Shown here: in pieces, positions 5,483 to 14,965 of the stretch
Position numbering within the stretch: the stretch's first letter is position 1
How the letters are laid out: every line of letters begins with the position of its first letter
Source of the DNA: Candidatus Thorarchaeota archaeon MP8T_1
GTDB lineage: Archaea; Asgardarchaeota; Thorarchaeia; Thorarchaeales; Thorarchaeaceae
DNA length: 23,796 nucleotides
Direction of reading: 5' to 3'
Assembly: GCA_002825465.1 (NCBI GenBank)
Contig: PJER01000038.1
Span: 1-23,796, forward strand
Position numbers and translations under genes: made by a program
The notes under the pieces: generated by a model
Seen by the model: only the letters and a program-made list of their open reading frames with translations
What the model was told of the DNA's origin: nothing
Databases searched by the model: none

Positions 5483-8400
5483 ATGAGCCAAATTTCATGG
5501 ACCGAGTCATTAAAGGTCAAAGACCTTACGGAGCAGATTGGTCAAGGTTTTGGTGTACTGGATGCCAATGGTATAATTCAGTACATTAACGGTCAACTTG
5601 CTCATGCTCTTGGCTACCAATCCGATGATATTGTAGGTAAGCCATTTGAATTCATCCAGACGGTGAATGCGGACTTGGTTGTGAAGGTAGGTTCGCATAA
5701 TGAGAGCGATATTCTCCTTCAATCCGCTGACGGACAAACACTTCATGGTAAAATCTCAATGCATTCTCTCACACCTGCAGAATCGAGTTGGTACATGTTA
5801 ATCTCAATAGATGATGGTCAAATTAAGCAATTCACACCATCTTTTCTTACAGCTCTTGAATATGCAGCACCACGAATGATGATAGTTGATCGTGATTTCA
5901 AAATAAGGTACACAAATATTGTATTCTCTGATCTCAGCAAGTCAGAAATGATTGGCATGTCTGCCCTATTAGGTGTTCAGAAACCATATCGCTCTGGACT
6001 GCAGAATGCTATAGAAGCAGTATTTGAGGAAGGAATTTCTGGTACAATCGAAATATCTGAATCTCACCCTGAAAAACCAGCCCGATGGTTTGTTTTACGA
6101 ATCAGTCCAATTAAGCATGAAAATGAAGTTCTATCAGTTGTCCTCTCCTCCACGGATATTACAGACAGGGTTGTTATGACTAAAGCACTCCAAGAGAGTG
6201 AGGAACGACTACGCGGTATATTCGATAATTCATCAGATGGGATAATTCTGACAGATGAGAATGGTCTTGTCAGCGCAGTAAATTCATCTTTTGAGAGAAT
6301 ATTAGGGATAACTAAGCATGAGATTCTGAATCGTCCAATCTGGGATGTCCAGAGATCAATAATGACTGGAAGCTCAAGAACTATTGAAGACAATCAATCC
6401 AGCGAAGAAGCTCTTACTGCATTCTTTGAACAAAATGAGGCTTCGTGGTTAAATAAGATTATTCGAGGTGAGTTCATTCATCCAAAAACAGGTGAACCAG
6501 TCTGGTTTGAACAACAATCCTTCAAGATTCCAACTCCCAATGGACACATGCTTTGTTCATTTGTCTGGGATATCACTCAACGAGTGAAAGATGAAAGTGC
6601 TCTAAAAAGATCTGAACAATTATACAAGTCACTCTTTGAACAGACTAGTGATGCAATTCTCCTTCTAGATCTTGAAGGGAAACACACTGATGCAAATGAA
6701 AGTGCTGTGGATTTATTGGGATATTCACTATCAGAGTTGAAAGAGATCAGTTTTACTGAGACCGTTTCTCCTAATGAATTGGAAGAGGCGAAGAATAGAT
6801 TCTCAGATCTTCTAAGTGGGAAGAAACTACCTATCTATGAGAGAACATTTCGGACAAAAAATGGTGAAGAAGTAGTAGTCGATATGAATGTCACATTAGT
6901 TCGTGATGATGATGGACAACCTATCTTGATTCAGAGTGTAATACGGGACATGACTGAAAAGAAACGAACATTGGAAGCACTCAGGGAAAATGAAGAACGT
7001 TTAGATTTAGCGCTTCAAGGTGCTGACTTGGGTGTCTGGGATTGGGATACTGAAAGGAATGAACTAAGGTTCAGTGAACGATATGCTGCTATTCTTGGAT
7101 TTGAACCTGACGAAATAGGTCCTGATTATAATAAGTGGGAATCCCTGATACACCCTGATGACTTGTTAAAGATGGAAGAACTTTGGAATGCTCATGTCCG
7201 CGGTGAAACTGAATCCTATTCATCAGAACATCGGATGCGAACAAAATCTGGTGAGTATAAGTGGATTCTTGAGCGTGGAAAAGTAATTGAACATAATCCT
7301 AAAGGTGGTACCAAACGAGCTTCAGGAACTATTTTAGATATCACAGAAAGAGTACTTGCTGAACAGTCTCTGCGATCTGAAGAAGCAAAATACAAGATGA
7401 TTGTCGAACAATCTCTCATCGGTATAGCAATCTTACCAGAGGGACCTGTGAATATCGCTTTTGCAAACACAAAGTTAGGTGAAATGCTAGGTTATTCACC
7501 TTTTGAACTCGAAGCGATGAGCACAGATGAAATTGTGAACATTGTATGTGAAAATGATAGGGAATATCTTAGAGACTATCTTCGACAAGTGATACGGGGA
7601 GAAACCACTGAAGAATCAATAGAAGTCTGTATGATAACAAAGGACCACATGAAGTTGTGGATTGAGATTTCAGCAGCTAGAATTGAATATCAAGCAAAAT
7701 CTGCAGTCCAGGTGTCTTTTGTCGATAATACAAAAAGACGAGAAATGGAAGATGGATTGCGACAAAGTGAAGCTAAGGGTAGGATGCTACTACAATCATT
7801 GAACGACCTTGTTCTCGTCCATGATGAGAATGATAATTATGTTGAAGTATTTACTGGAAATGAAAACATTCTCTATTTGAATCTAGATGATATTATGGGG
7901 AATCATATTTCAGAAGTTCTACCAGATCCAGTAGCAACAGATTATTTGAAACATCTTCGAGAAGTAAGGGCAACCGGACAAAGTTGTTCATTTGATTATC
8001 CACTTGAGCTAAAGGTAGGTCTCCGATGGTTTTCAGCTAATTTGTCTCTTCACGAAGATGGAAAGAGTGTTGTTTCAGTAATTCGCGATATTACAGCGAG
8101 GTACGATGCTGAACAGACGCTTCGCAGAGATAGACGAATTTTCCATGAACTTGCCCAAGCATTTATTCAAACAAAGGATATTGATGAAGTGACAAGTGTC
8201 ATTCTTAATGAGCTTGCTACGAGTTATGGATTTGATTTTGGACTTTTTTCACAATTTGATACCTCCACAAATTCACTGAGAATGACTGCGTCAGTTGGTG
8301 TACTCTCAGATGAAGTTCCTCAGCATATTGAAATCACAGATGTTGCTGCTGATTCATTTTTGATTGCGCATGTCTTCAATTCAAAAATCGCACTATTCAT

Positions 8401-11038
8401 TTCTGATATTGAACGTGAAGTATCTGAAAAATCGTATCTGTCTAGAATTCGAAAGCTTGGTGCAAAATCTGTGATGGCAGCTCCAATTTTGGATGATAAT
8501 AACAATGTTTTGGCAGTCTATAGCTTTGCTACAACTCAAGTTCGAACATTTGATACTAGTGATTTTGAAATCTTCTCAACAATAACAAATATGCTTGGAA
8601 CCGCCCTTGAGCGAAGAGAAGCAGAAATACAGAAACAAAAAGCCCAAGAGACTTTAGAACGAGAAAGACAAGCTTTTCAATCGATTGCTAATTCAGTTGT
8701 TCATTCTACTGATACAAGTGAACTAAGTTCTCAGATAATTCAGGGACTAATTGATTCACTTGGATTTGACTTTGGAACCCTGCGGTTATATGATGATAAA
8801 GAAGGAGTTCTCAATCCAACTGCTATTATTGGAATAGAACCATCGAAATTATCATCAAGTATACCCGTACCAAAAGATGGTGAACCAAAGCATCTAGTTT
8901 CACTGGTTGCCATTGAAAAAACTCAGGTCATTGCTTCTGATATCTCTATGAATCCATACACTTTGAAATTCAAAGAACGATTAGACTACCTAGGTGTCAA
9001 ATCAGTTGTTGTCTGGTCAATTCTAGATGAATCCGAACAACTTGTTGGCATTCTCACTATCGGGTCATATGAATCGCGAGAAATTTCTGAAACCACTCGC
9101 CCATTCTTTAATGCAGTTTCAGGGATGCTAAATACTCTGATTGAGCGAATGAAAACAGAACAAGCATTACGTATCAGTGAGCGTAGATATCGTGAACTCC
9201 TTACGGATATGTCTGAGGGAATTGGTATAGCTGATTTAGATGAACGGCTGATTTTTGTAAATCTGGCATTTGCTGAAATGTTAGGATATGAGCAAGATGA
9301 ACTCATTGGGATAAGTATTCTTGATCTTGTTGATCCAGAGGAAATACAAACGATCGTAAAGCAAACCATTCTTCGCAAAGAAGGAATATCTTCTAACTAT
9401 ACACATTCATTCATTCGAAAAGATGGAGAAAAGCGATCTGTACGAGTTTCTGTAGTTCCTTCGAGAAACAATGAAGGTATTGTAGATGGCTCTGTTGCAA
9501 TTGTCACTGACATCACTGAACGGTTACAAGCGGAAGCAGCTCTTAAAGAATCAGAGGTCAGATTCAGAAACATCTTTAATTCATCTCCTGTTGGAATGCA
9601 TCTGATTGAACAAGCTGATGATGGTCAGTTGTTTCTTGTTGACGCGAATCCAGCCGCTGATAAGATGCTAGGTTCTAATCACGATGAATTCTATGGGCGA
9701 CCTCTCTCATATGTCATGAAGGACCGTCCAGATCACAAGAAAGTAATAGGAGCATACCATGAAGTTCTGAGAACAGGAAGGACTTGGAACTCCAGCGATG
9801 TTCGATATGAAAATGATGAGATTAATTCTGCAATTCAAGTGCAAGCATTTAGAACCTCCGAGAGAACAATGGTTGTATCATTGCTTGACGTTACCGACCA
9901 AATCATCGCCCAGAAAGCATTGAAAGATTCTGAGGCTTTGTTCAGAAGCGTTTTTGAAACAACTCCTGTGGGAATGCATTTGGTCGAAATATCTGATGAT
10001 GATAAACTAATCTTGATTGATGCAAATCCTGCCGCACGGAAAAATGAAGAGAAATCTGGACGTAAAACATTCACCATTGGTAAACCTCTGAATTATGAGA
10101 TAGCTGGTCTTCAAGGACAAGATGTAATTGATAGATTCAAGGAAATACTGATGACAGGTAAACCTTGGAATCTTGAAGATGTATTTTACAACAAAGATGA
10201 CATTGCAATTGGTGCTGTTCAATTACAAATATTCAGAGCTACTCCACATACAATTGTGACATCTTTCCTTGACATATCTGATAGATATATTTCTGAAAAA
10301 CAAATCCGCGAATTGAATGAAGAGTTAGCTAAACGAGTTGATGAGCGAACCACAGAACTTGCAGCAGCGAACAAAGAACTTGAAGCCTTTGCCTATTCAG
10401 TTTCCCATGATCTTCGTGCCCCTCTACGGTCGATTGATGGCTTTAGTCAGGCCCTATTAGAAGATTATTCCGATAATATTGATGAAACTGGGAGGGACTA
10501 TCTTAACAGAGTGCGAGCTGGTGTGTCAAGAATGGCGGAGCTAATTGAAGATATCTTAGGTCTCTCGAGAGTCACACGTTCAGATATGGTTCGTACAGAT
10601 GTTAATCTCTCTGAAATCGTAAGAGAAATCCTGAAGGAAAAGACCGACGCTGAACCAGACAGAGAGGTTGATATTCGAATCGCCGATGTTCATTCTGCGC
10701 GATGTGATCAACGATTGATTAGGATTGCACTACAGAATCTTCTTGACAATGCCTGGAAATTCACAAGAACCACCGAGCAATCCAGAATTTCTTTTGGTTC
10801 AACAGAAATCAATGGAACTATGGCATATTATGTACGAGATAATGGTGCTGGATTTGATATGAAGTACAAGGAAAAATTATTTGCGCCATTTCAGAGACTC
10901 CATTCCTCGGATGAGTTTGAAGGGTCGGGGATAGGCTTAGCAACGGTTCAACGTATCATTAATAGGCACGGAGGAAACATTTGGCCAGAGAGTGAAGTTG
11001 ACAAAGGAACAACTATTTACTTCACTATTCCACCATGA
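5483..11038 (+). CDS. Giant multi-PAS/GAF sensor histidine kinase
   Basis: About 1851 residues, apparently soluble. From the chosen Met I see PAS1 (15-105), PAS2 (130-228), PAS3 (242-370), PAS4 (378-495), PAS5 with PAC-like HPDD motif (503-625), PAS6 (633-752), PAS7 (762-875), GAF1 (882-1045), GAF2 (1063-1220), PAS8 (1233-1346), PAS9 (1358-1473) and PAS10 (1485-1603). A short coiled coil, HisKA with phospho-acceptor His1642 (SVSHDLRAPLRS) and a complete HATPase follow: Asn1756 in NLLDNAWK, Asp1786 in DNGAGFD, GSGIGL near 1814. Each PAS ends in a D-I-T/S-x-R-like motif and helical linker. The kinase core is of the cyanobacterial-phytochrome type, which fits the Rcp1-like receiver encoded next. 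The ATG at 5483 has GGTGAG upstream; the frame is open back to TTG 5408 and would add a hydrophobic stretch that could be a membrane helix. Ligands are unknown. Confidence 0.93.
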   Translation: MSQISWTESLKVKDLTEQIGQGFGVLDANGIIQYINGQLAHALGYQSDDIVGKPFEFIQTVNADLVVKVGSHNESDILLQSADGQTLHGKISMHSLTPAESSWYMLISIDDGQIKQFTPSFLTALEYAAPRMMIVDRDFKIRYTNIVFSDLSKSEMIGMSALLGVQKPYRSGLQNAIEAVFEEGISGTIEISESHPEKPARWFVLRISPIKHENEVLSVVLSSTDITDRVVMTKALQESEERLRGIFDNSSDGIILTDENGLVSAVNSSFERILGITKHEILNRPIWDVQRSIMTGSSRTIEDNQSSEEALTAFFEQNEASWLNKIIRGEFIHPKTGEPVWFEQQSFKIPTPNGHMLCSFVWDITQRVKDESALKRSEQLYKSLFEQTSDAILLLDLEGKHTDANESAVDLLGYSLSELKEISFTETVSPNELEEAKNRFSDLLSGKKLPIYERTFRTKNGEEVVVDMNVTLVRDDDGQPILIQSVIRDMTEKKRTLEALRENEERLDLALQGADLGVWDWDTERNELRFSERYAAILGFEPDEIGPDYNKWESLIHPDDLLKMEELWNAHVRGETESYSSEHRMRTKSGEYKWILERGKVIEHNPKGGTKRASGTILDITERVLAEQSLRSEEAKYKMIVEQSLIGIAILPEGPVNIAFANTKLGEMLGYSPFELEAMSTDEIVNIVCENDREYLRDYLRQVIRGETTEESIEVCMITKDHMKLWIEISAARIEYQAKSAVQVSFVDNTKRREMEDGLRQSEAKGRMLLQSLNDLVLVHDENDNYVEVFTGNENILYLNLDDIMGNHISEVLPDPVATDYLKHLREVRATGQSCSFDYPLELKVGLRWFSANLSLHEDGKSVVSVIRDITARYDAEQTLRRDRRIFHELAQAFIQTKDIDEVTSVILNELATSYGFDFGLFSQFDTSTNSLRMTASVGVLSDEVPQHIEITDVAADSFLIAHVFNSKIALFISDIEREVSEKSYLSRIRKLGAKSVMAAPILDDNNNVLAVYSFATTQVRTFDTSDFEIFSTITNMLGTALERREAEIQKQKAQETLERERQAFQSIANSVVHSTDTSELSSQIIQGLIDSLGFDFGTLRLYDDKEGVLNPTAIIGIEPSKLSSSIPVPKDGEPKHLVSLVAIEKTQVIASDISMNPYTLKFKERLDYLGVKSVVVWSILDESEQLVGILTIGSYESREISETTRPFFNAVSGMLNTLIERMKTEQALRISERRYRELLTDMSEGIGIADLDERLIFVNLAFAEMLGYEQDELIGISILDLVDPEEIQTIVKQTILRKEGISSNYTHSFIRKDGEKRSVRVSVVPSRNNEGIVDGSVAIVTDITERLQAEAALKESEVRFRNIFNSSPVGMHLIEQADDGQLFLVDANPAADKMLGSNHDEFYGRPLSYVMKDRPDHKKVIGAYHEVLRTGRTWNSSDVRYENDEINSAIQVQAFRTSERTMVVSLLDVTDQIIAQKALKDSEALFRSVFETTPVGMHLVEISDDDKLILIDANPAARKNEEKSGRKTFTIGKPLNYEIAGLQGQDVIDRFKEILMTGKPWNLEDVFYNKDDIAIGAVQLQIFRATPHTIVTSFLDISDRYISEKQIRELNEELAKRVDERTTELAAANKELEAFAYSVSHDLRAPLRSIDGFSQALLEDYSDNIDETGRDYLNRVRAGVSRMAELIEDILGLSRVTRSDMVRTDVNLSEIVREILKEKTDAEPDREVDIRIADVHSARCDQRLIRIALQNLLDNAWKFTRTTEQSRISFGSTEINGTMAYYVRDNGAGFDMKYKEKLFAPFQRLHSSDEFEGSGIGLATVQRIINRHGGNIWPESEVDKGTTIYFTIPP

Positions 11039-11043
11039 AGGAG
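11038..11043 (+). promoter_or_regulatory. Ribosome binding site that decides the receiver start
   Basis: AAGGAG begins on the last base of the kinase stop codon and lies nine bases before ATG 11053. It favours 11053 over the ATG at 11035 that overlaps the kinase stop. Confidence 0.55.
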
Positions 11044-11052
11044 CATATTATC

Positions 11053-11502
11053 ATGAACGGTAAAAAAATACTCTTGGTTGAAGATAGCACTGATGATGTG
11101 TTGCTGACACTGAGAGCCCTTCAACAAGCTAACATACTCAATGAAGTAATTGTCGCTAGAGATGGACAGGAAGCAGTAGATTACTTGAAGGGAGAGGGAC
11201 AATATGATGGGCGTGATCGCTCAGATGCTCCGGTAGTTGTTCTTCTTGATCTAAAGATGCCTAGGATGGGCGGTCTAGAGTGTCTTAAGAAAATTAGGTC
11301 GGTAAATTCACTAAGACACCTCCCTGTGGTCATTCTTACATCATCAAAAGAAGACCAGGATATCTGCGAAAGTTATAATCTTGGGGCAAATTCATATATC
11401 CAAAAACCAGTTGATTTCGAACAATTTGTTCAAGCGATACGAACATTGGGGCTCTATTGGTTAGTACTTAATGTCAGCCCTCCAGGAGGTTCAAGTGAGT
11501 GA
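11053..11502 (+). CDS. Stand-alone response regulator receiver (Rcp1-like)
   Basis: A single receiver domain of 149 residues with no output domain. The acidic pair is Glu10-Asp11 (LLVEDSTDD), the phospho-acceptor is Asp66 (VVLLDLKMPRMGG), the switch residue is Thr96 (VVILTSSKEDQD) and the conserved lysine is Lys118 (SYIQKPVDF). The long loop before the acceptor strand (EGQYDGRDRSDAP) and the ending LGLYWLVLN are hallmarks of the Rcp1 family, which accepts phosphate from phytochrome-type kinases. It probably takes phosphate from the giant kinase just upstream and passes it on or acts by protein contact. An alternative ATG at 11035 overlaps the kinase stop (ATGA) and would add MKEHII. Its own stop overlaps the next start (GTGA), so the three genes are translationally coupled. 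Confidence 0.95.
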   Translation: MNGKKILLVEDSTDDVLLTLRALQQANILNEVIVARDGQEAVDYLKGEGQYDGRDRSDAPVVVLLDLKMPRMGGLECLKKIRSVNSLRHLPVVILTSSKEDQDICESYNLGANSYIQKPVDFEQFVQAIRTLGLYWLVLNVSPPGGSSE

Positions 11503-12917
11503 CCAAACCTGTTCGGATTCTCTTGGTTGAAGATTCCGAGGATGATGCAATTCTCCTTGAACGCCAAATCAAGAAAGGAAACTTGGATATTCAAGCAAAA
11601 CGTGTCTGTAATTCTGATGAAATGCAGCAGGCACTTGCTGAAGAAACATGGGATGCTATCATCTGTGATTATTTGATGCCTGAGTTCACAGTGACAGATG
11701 CTCTCAATTTAGTTCACAGTCTAGGATATGACCTCCCTTTCATCATTGTTTCTGGGACTATTTCAGATGAGATAGCTGTCGAGATGATGAAGGCTGGGGC
11801 TCATGACTATCTCACAAAGAATAATCTGAGTAGATTGGTTCCTGCTCTTGAAAGGGAGATTGAGGAGGCAAAAAACAGGCAAAAGCGTAAAGCAGCTGAG
11901 CAGGCACTCCGAGATAGCGAACGTAGACACAGGATGCTTGTCGAATCTCTCAATGATACAGTGATTGTGATTGATCCTGATGGTGCAGTGTCTGAATTCT
12001 ACTCTAAGACTCCAGTGGTTCGAGACCTTACTATTGAAGGTCATCTAGGTAAATCCATTCCTGAGATATTTATTCCCACCATCCAGAAGAAAATTACTGA
12101 ACTTGTAAATGCTACCATAAAAAGTAATGTAACTACTTCATTCGAGTATCCTATGAACGGTCGTTGGTATTCAGCAAAATTAAGCCCTCATGAGGATGGT
12201 GAGCGAGCAGTGATGGTTCTTCGAGATGTTTCAGACCTAAAACAAGCTGAAGAAGAGGCGCGTCAGGCTCATGGTGTTGCAATGCTATACCAAGATATCA
12301 CCGGACACGATATCCGCAATCTTCTCCAAGCAATTTTGATTGCATCTGACCTTCTGCTTTCAGATGAAACTGATCAATCAAAATTAACACTAATCCGTCA
12401 TGTGACAAATGCAGTGAATGAAGCTAGTGACTTAATCACCTCTGTCCAATCAACCGCAGCTTTACTTTCTACTCCACTGGAACGAACTTCATTAGATTTT
12501 ACATTGAAATCTTGCATTCAAACATTCAAAAGCAATCATAGTGATGTAGATTTCGAAAGTAGTCTGGGGACAACAAATGCAGTAATCAATGCAGACAAGT
12601 TTCTCTGTAACATGTTGATGAATGTTTTTTCAAATGCGGTGAAACATAATGATTCGAATGAGAAGAAGATTTGGGCAAATCTAAAGGAATCTGGAGATGG
12701 TTATGAGATTACTATTGCTGATAATGGTCCTGGAATCACAGATTCTTTGAAAAAGAGTCTATTAAGTCCCGAACGACGATCTGGGGGAGTTGGAATCCTG
12801 CAGTGTGTTCAGATTGCTAGTAAATATGGTGGTGCCTTTGAAATTCATGACAGAGTCTCTGGTTCTCCTGAAAAAGGTGCCAAGTTTCGAGTCTGGCTTC
12901 CAAAAGCACATGCCTAA
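11499..12917 (+). CDS. Hybrid REC-PAS-histidine kinase
   Basis: A soluble protein of 472 residues with GTG start, overlapping the receiver's stop as GTGA and preceded by a strong AGGAGGT nine bases upstream. Residues 1-125 are a receiver of the 'SGTISDE...AHDYLTKNNLSRL' subtype with acidic pair Glu11-Asp12, acceptor Asp57 (IICDYLMP) and Lys107. Residues about 145-250 are a PAS domain. The kinase has a variant H-box, YQDITGHDIRNLLQ, with His270, then an ATPase with Asn375/Asn379 (MNVFSNAVKH), the G1 box ADNGPGI and a degenerate G2-like GGVGI. HDIRN H-boxes are common in archaeal kinases. N-terminal receiver plus kinase suggests that phosphorylation by another kinase, plausibly the giant one, gates this enzyme. 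The last codon overlaps the end of the convergent peptidase gene. Confidence 0.93.
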   Translation: MTKPVRILLVEDSEDDAILLERQIKKGNLDIQAKRVCNSDEMQQALAEETWDAIICDYLMPEFTVTDALNLVHSLGYDLPFIIVSGTISDEIAVEMMKAGAHDYLTKNNLSRLVPALEREIEEAKNRQKRKAAEQALRDSERRHRMLVESLNDTVIVIDPDGAVSEFYSKTPVVRDLTIEGHLGKSIPEIFIPTIQKKITELVNATIKSNVTTSFEYPMNGRWYSAKLSPHEDGERAVMVLRDVSDLKQAEEEARQAHGVAMLYQDITGHDIRNLLQAILIASDLLLSDETDQSKLTLIRHVTNAVNEASDLITSVQSTAALLSTPLERTSLDFTLKSCIQTFKSNHSDVDFESSLGTTNAVINADKFLCNMLMNVFSNAVKHNDSNEKKIWANLKESGDGYEITIADNGPGITDSLKKSLLSPERRSGGVGILQCVQIASKYGGAFEIHDRVSGSPEKGAKFRVWLPKAHA

Positions 12918-14908
12918 TGGTTAATCCTTCTTTGTCTTAAACTAATTAGAATTACTGCCGTAATTATTGCTCCTGTACCTAGTATGACAATTGAAAGATC
13001 ACTCGTTTCCGATGTGGAAGTCTGTGTTGATAGTTCAGTATTTACATTAGGATCTTCTCCGAGCAGGTACTCCTCTAGATTGGTCTTGCCATCCTGGTCG
13101 GGATCTTCATTCGCATCATCCACTAAGGGATTGAGTCCATATTCTATTTCCCAGCTATCTGGTAGAGAGTCAAGGTCAGTATCATTAGAAAGGGGTGATG
13201 TATGATATTTCAGAACTTCTAAACCATCAAGTATCGAATCAAAATCTGAATCGTTCAATCGGGGATTTGTACCAGCTCTGTACTCTCCAATATTATTCAA
13301 TAGATCTTCATCAGGGTCTTCTAGTTTATCATCTCTATCAGTTGGATCAAGTTCATAGAATATCTCCCATGGATCGGGCATAGCATCTCCATCGCTATCT
13401 TTTGCATAGGGCAAAGTTCCATAGATCCTGATTTCTTCGTTGTCAGGAATCGTATCAGAGTCAGTATCCGCACTGAATCTGTTTATTCCTAACTTCATCT
13501 CTTCCATATCTGTGAGAGTGTCTAGATCTGAATCGGTCTCGAATCTATTATACCAGTCTTGCGAACTATCTGGTATAGAATCCCCTTCAAAGTCTGAATC
13601 ATATTCAAGTTCAATCTCCACCTCTACTGCAACTGATTCCAAATTCTTTACAACAATTGCATGTTCTCCTTGCTTCTCGGAAGTAAATGACAATACAGTC
13701 TCGTGGACCAGATTTGATGTGTCTGGTGCGTTACTGTCTAACACAAATCGCAGTGGATTTAATGCCTCAAATTGCAATGCATTTCCATTTGATGTGGTAG
13801 CAGACAAATTGACCTCTGTCGCTAATGTTGAGGGGAATCTTATTTCTTTCCGAGAATCTGGACCGAGAATCAGTGAAAATCTGTCTATGAACTTTTGACC
13901 TACTGTTCTACATTGTGCATGGGCTATACTAGCTCCAATACTTGCAACCACCGGTACCGTGAGAGAATAGTCGTATAACGAATTATCCCAGGTATCTTGA
14001 GAAGTATGATAAGCAGTATCATACCCAAAACCACTCTCAAAAAAGAACATTGCACTTTTGTAGCCCTGAGTATAGAATCGATAGTGGTCGGAATAAAACC
14101 ACGAATCACTTGATGTGTGTGGATATATTTTGATCTTTGGTGTTCCATAATTGAAATTCATGGTATGGATTAATTCGGCCCAATATTGGGAGTCCTGATA
14201 GATAGTATAGTGAGTATTTCTTGTACTTGAGATATAGTCTGCAGTATAATAGAGAAGGATTCGTTCATCACTAGGAGCAAGATCACGCTGGACTAGAAGC
14301 ATATCGATATTATAGAGGCATAGAATGTCTATTTCATTGGAAAAGAATTGACCCGCAATCTCCCCTGCACCAACCAATCCAAGCTCTTCAGCATTCCATA
14401 AGCAAAAGTAGATGTCGAGAGGCCACTCATATTGCGATAGAATTCTTGCTAACTCGATAGTGGTGACAACACCAGTTCCATCATCGTTTGCGCCTGGAGA
14501 ACTTTCCACTGTATCGTAATGTCCTCCGATTACATAGCCCATCGAATTGTTCAATGTTCCTGGGAGTCTGGCTACAATACTATCTGTATATTCACTTACT
14601 TCGATTTCCAGTTTATTGTTTGATACATTATTTAATTTTGAAATGAGCCAGCTTCTCGCAATATCATTAGTTGGAGAGTTGTAGGGTCGCGGACCTAGTG
14701 CTGTCAGATCTTTGATTGTTTCTAGGAATATCTCTTGGGATGCTTGATTGTATACGTCTTCTGCGAGGTCACTGGCTATGAGTGATGCCATCATACTTTC
14801 TCGATTTACTTTTGTCTCTACGACTGCATTATATTCCCCATCCATAATAGATACTGAGGGAATGAAGAGTAACAATATAATTGTAAGAAACACATATCGA
14901 GAGCTCAT
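12914..14908 (-). CDS. Secreted M28-family metallopeptidase with TSP3-like repeats and C-terminal membrane anchor
   Basis: A protein of 664 residues. A signal peptide (hydrophobic residues 5-21) leads into an M28 peptidase domain with a complete two-zinc site: His130 (GGHYDT), Asp142 (GANDDGTG), catalytic Glu174 and ligand Glu175 (NAEELG), Asp202 (NIDML) and His301 (AYHTSQD). A beta-rich segment follows, then from about 445 to 615 five or six Asp-rich DSDxDxxxDxxE repeats of the thrombospondin type 3 kind, which bind calcium. A Ser/Thr-rich stalk, one helix (638-657) and a basic tail RQRRINH anchor it. I infer an exopeptidase on the outer cell surface that trims peptides for uptake. It lies 57 bases after nadE on the same strand, with minus-strand TATA-like stretches in that gap (CTATAACA around 14932-14940), so it probably has its own promoter. 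Confidence 0.92.
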   Translation of the reverse strand: MSSRYVFLTIILLLFIPSVSIMDGEYNAVVETKVNRESMMASLIASDLAEDVYNQASQEIFLETIKDLTALGPRPYNSPTNDIARSWLISKLNNVSNNKLEIEVSEYTDSIVARLPGTLNNSMGYVIGGHYDTVESSPGANDDGTGVVTTIELARILSQYEWPLDIYFCLWNAEELGLVGAGEIAGQFFSNEIDILCLYNIDMLLVQRDLAPSDERILLYYTADYISSTRNTHYTIYQDSQYWAELIHTMNFNYGTPKIKIYPHTSSDSWFYSDHYRFYTQGYKSAMFFFESGFGYDTAYHTSQDTWDNSLYDYSLTVPVVASIGASIAHAQCRTVGQKFIDRFSLILGPDSRKEIRFPSTLATEVNLSATTSNGNALQFEALNPLRFVLDSNAPDTSNLVHETVLSFTSEKQGEHAIVVKNLESVAVEVEIELEYDSDFEGDSIPDSSQDWYNRFETDSDLDTLTDMEEMKLGINRFSADTDSDTIPDNEEIRIYGTLPYAKDSDGDAMPDPWEIFYELDPTDRDDKLEDPDEDLLNNIGEYRAGTNPRLNDSDFDSILDGLEVLKYHTSPLSNDTDLDSLPDSWEIEYGLNPLVDDANEDPDQDGKTNLEEYLLGEDPNVNTELSTQTSTSETSDLSIVILGTGAIITAVILISLRQRRINH

Positions 14909-14965
14909 GAGGTTTTTTCATTATCTTCCCTATGTTATAGTGGTTCTCTTTATAGCAAATCAATA

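Noticed and set aside
8986..9378. Minus-strand open frame of 130 codons inside the giant kinase
   Set aside because: Antisense shadow of GAF2/PAS8 coding sequence, rich in Ser/Arg/Ile, with no recognisable domain.
13440..13898. Plus-strand open frame of 152 codons, Ser-rich
   Set aside because: Antisense to the Asp-rich calcium repeats of the peptidase; the Ser bias is explained by reverse-complemented Asp codons.
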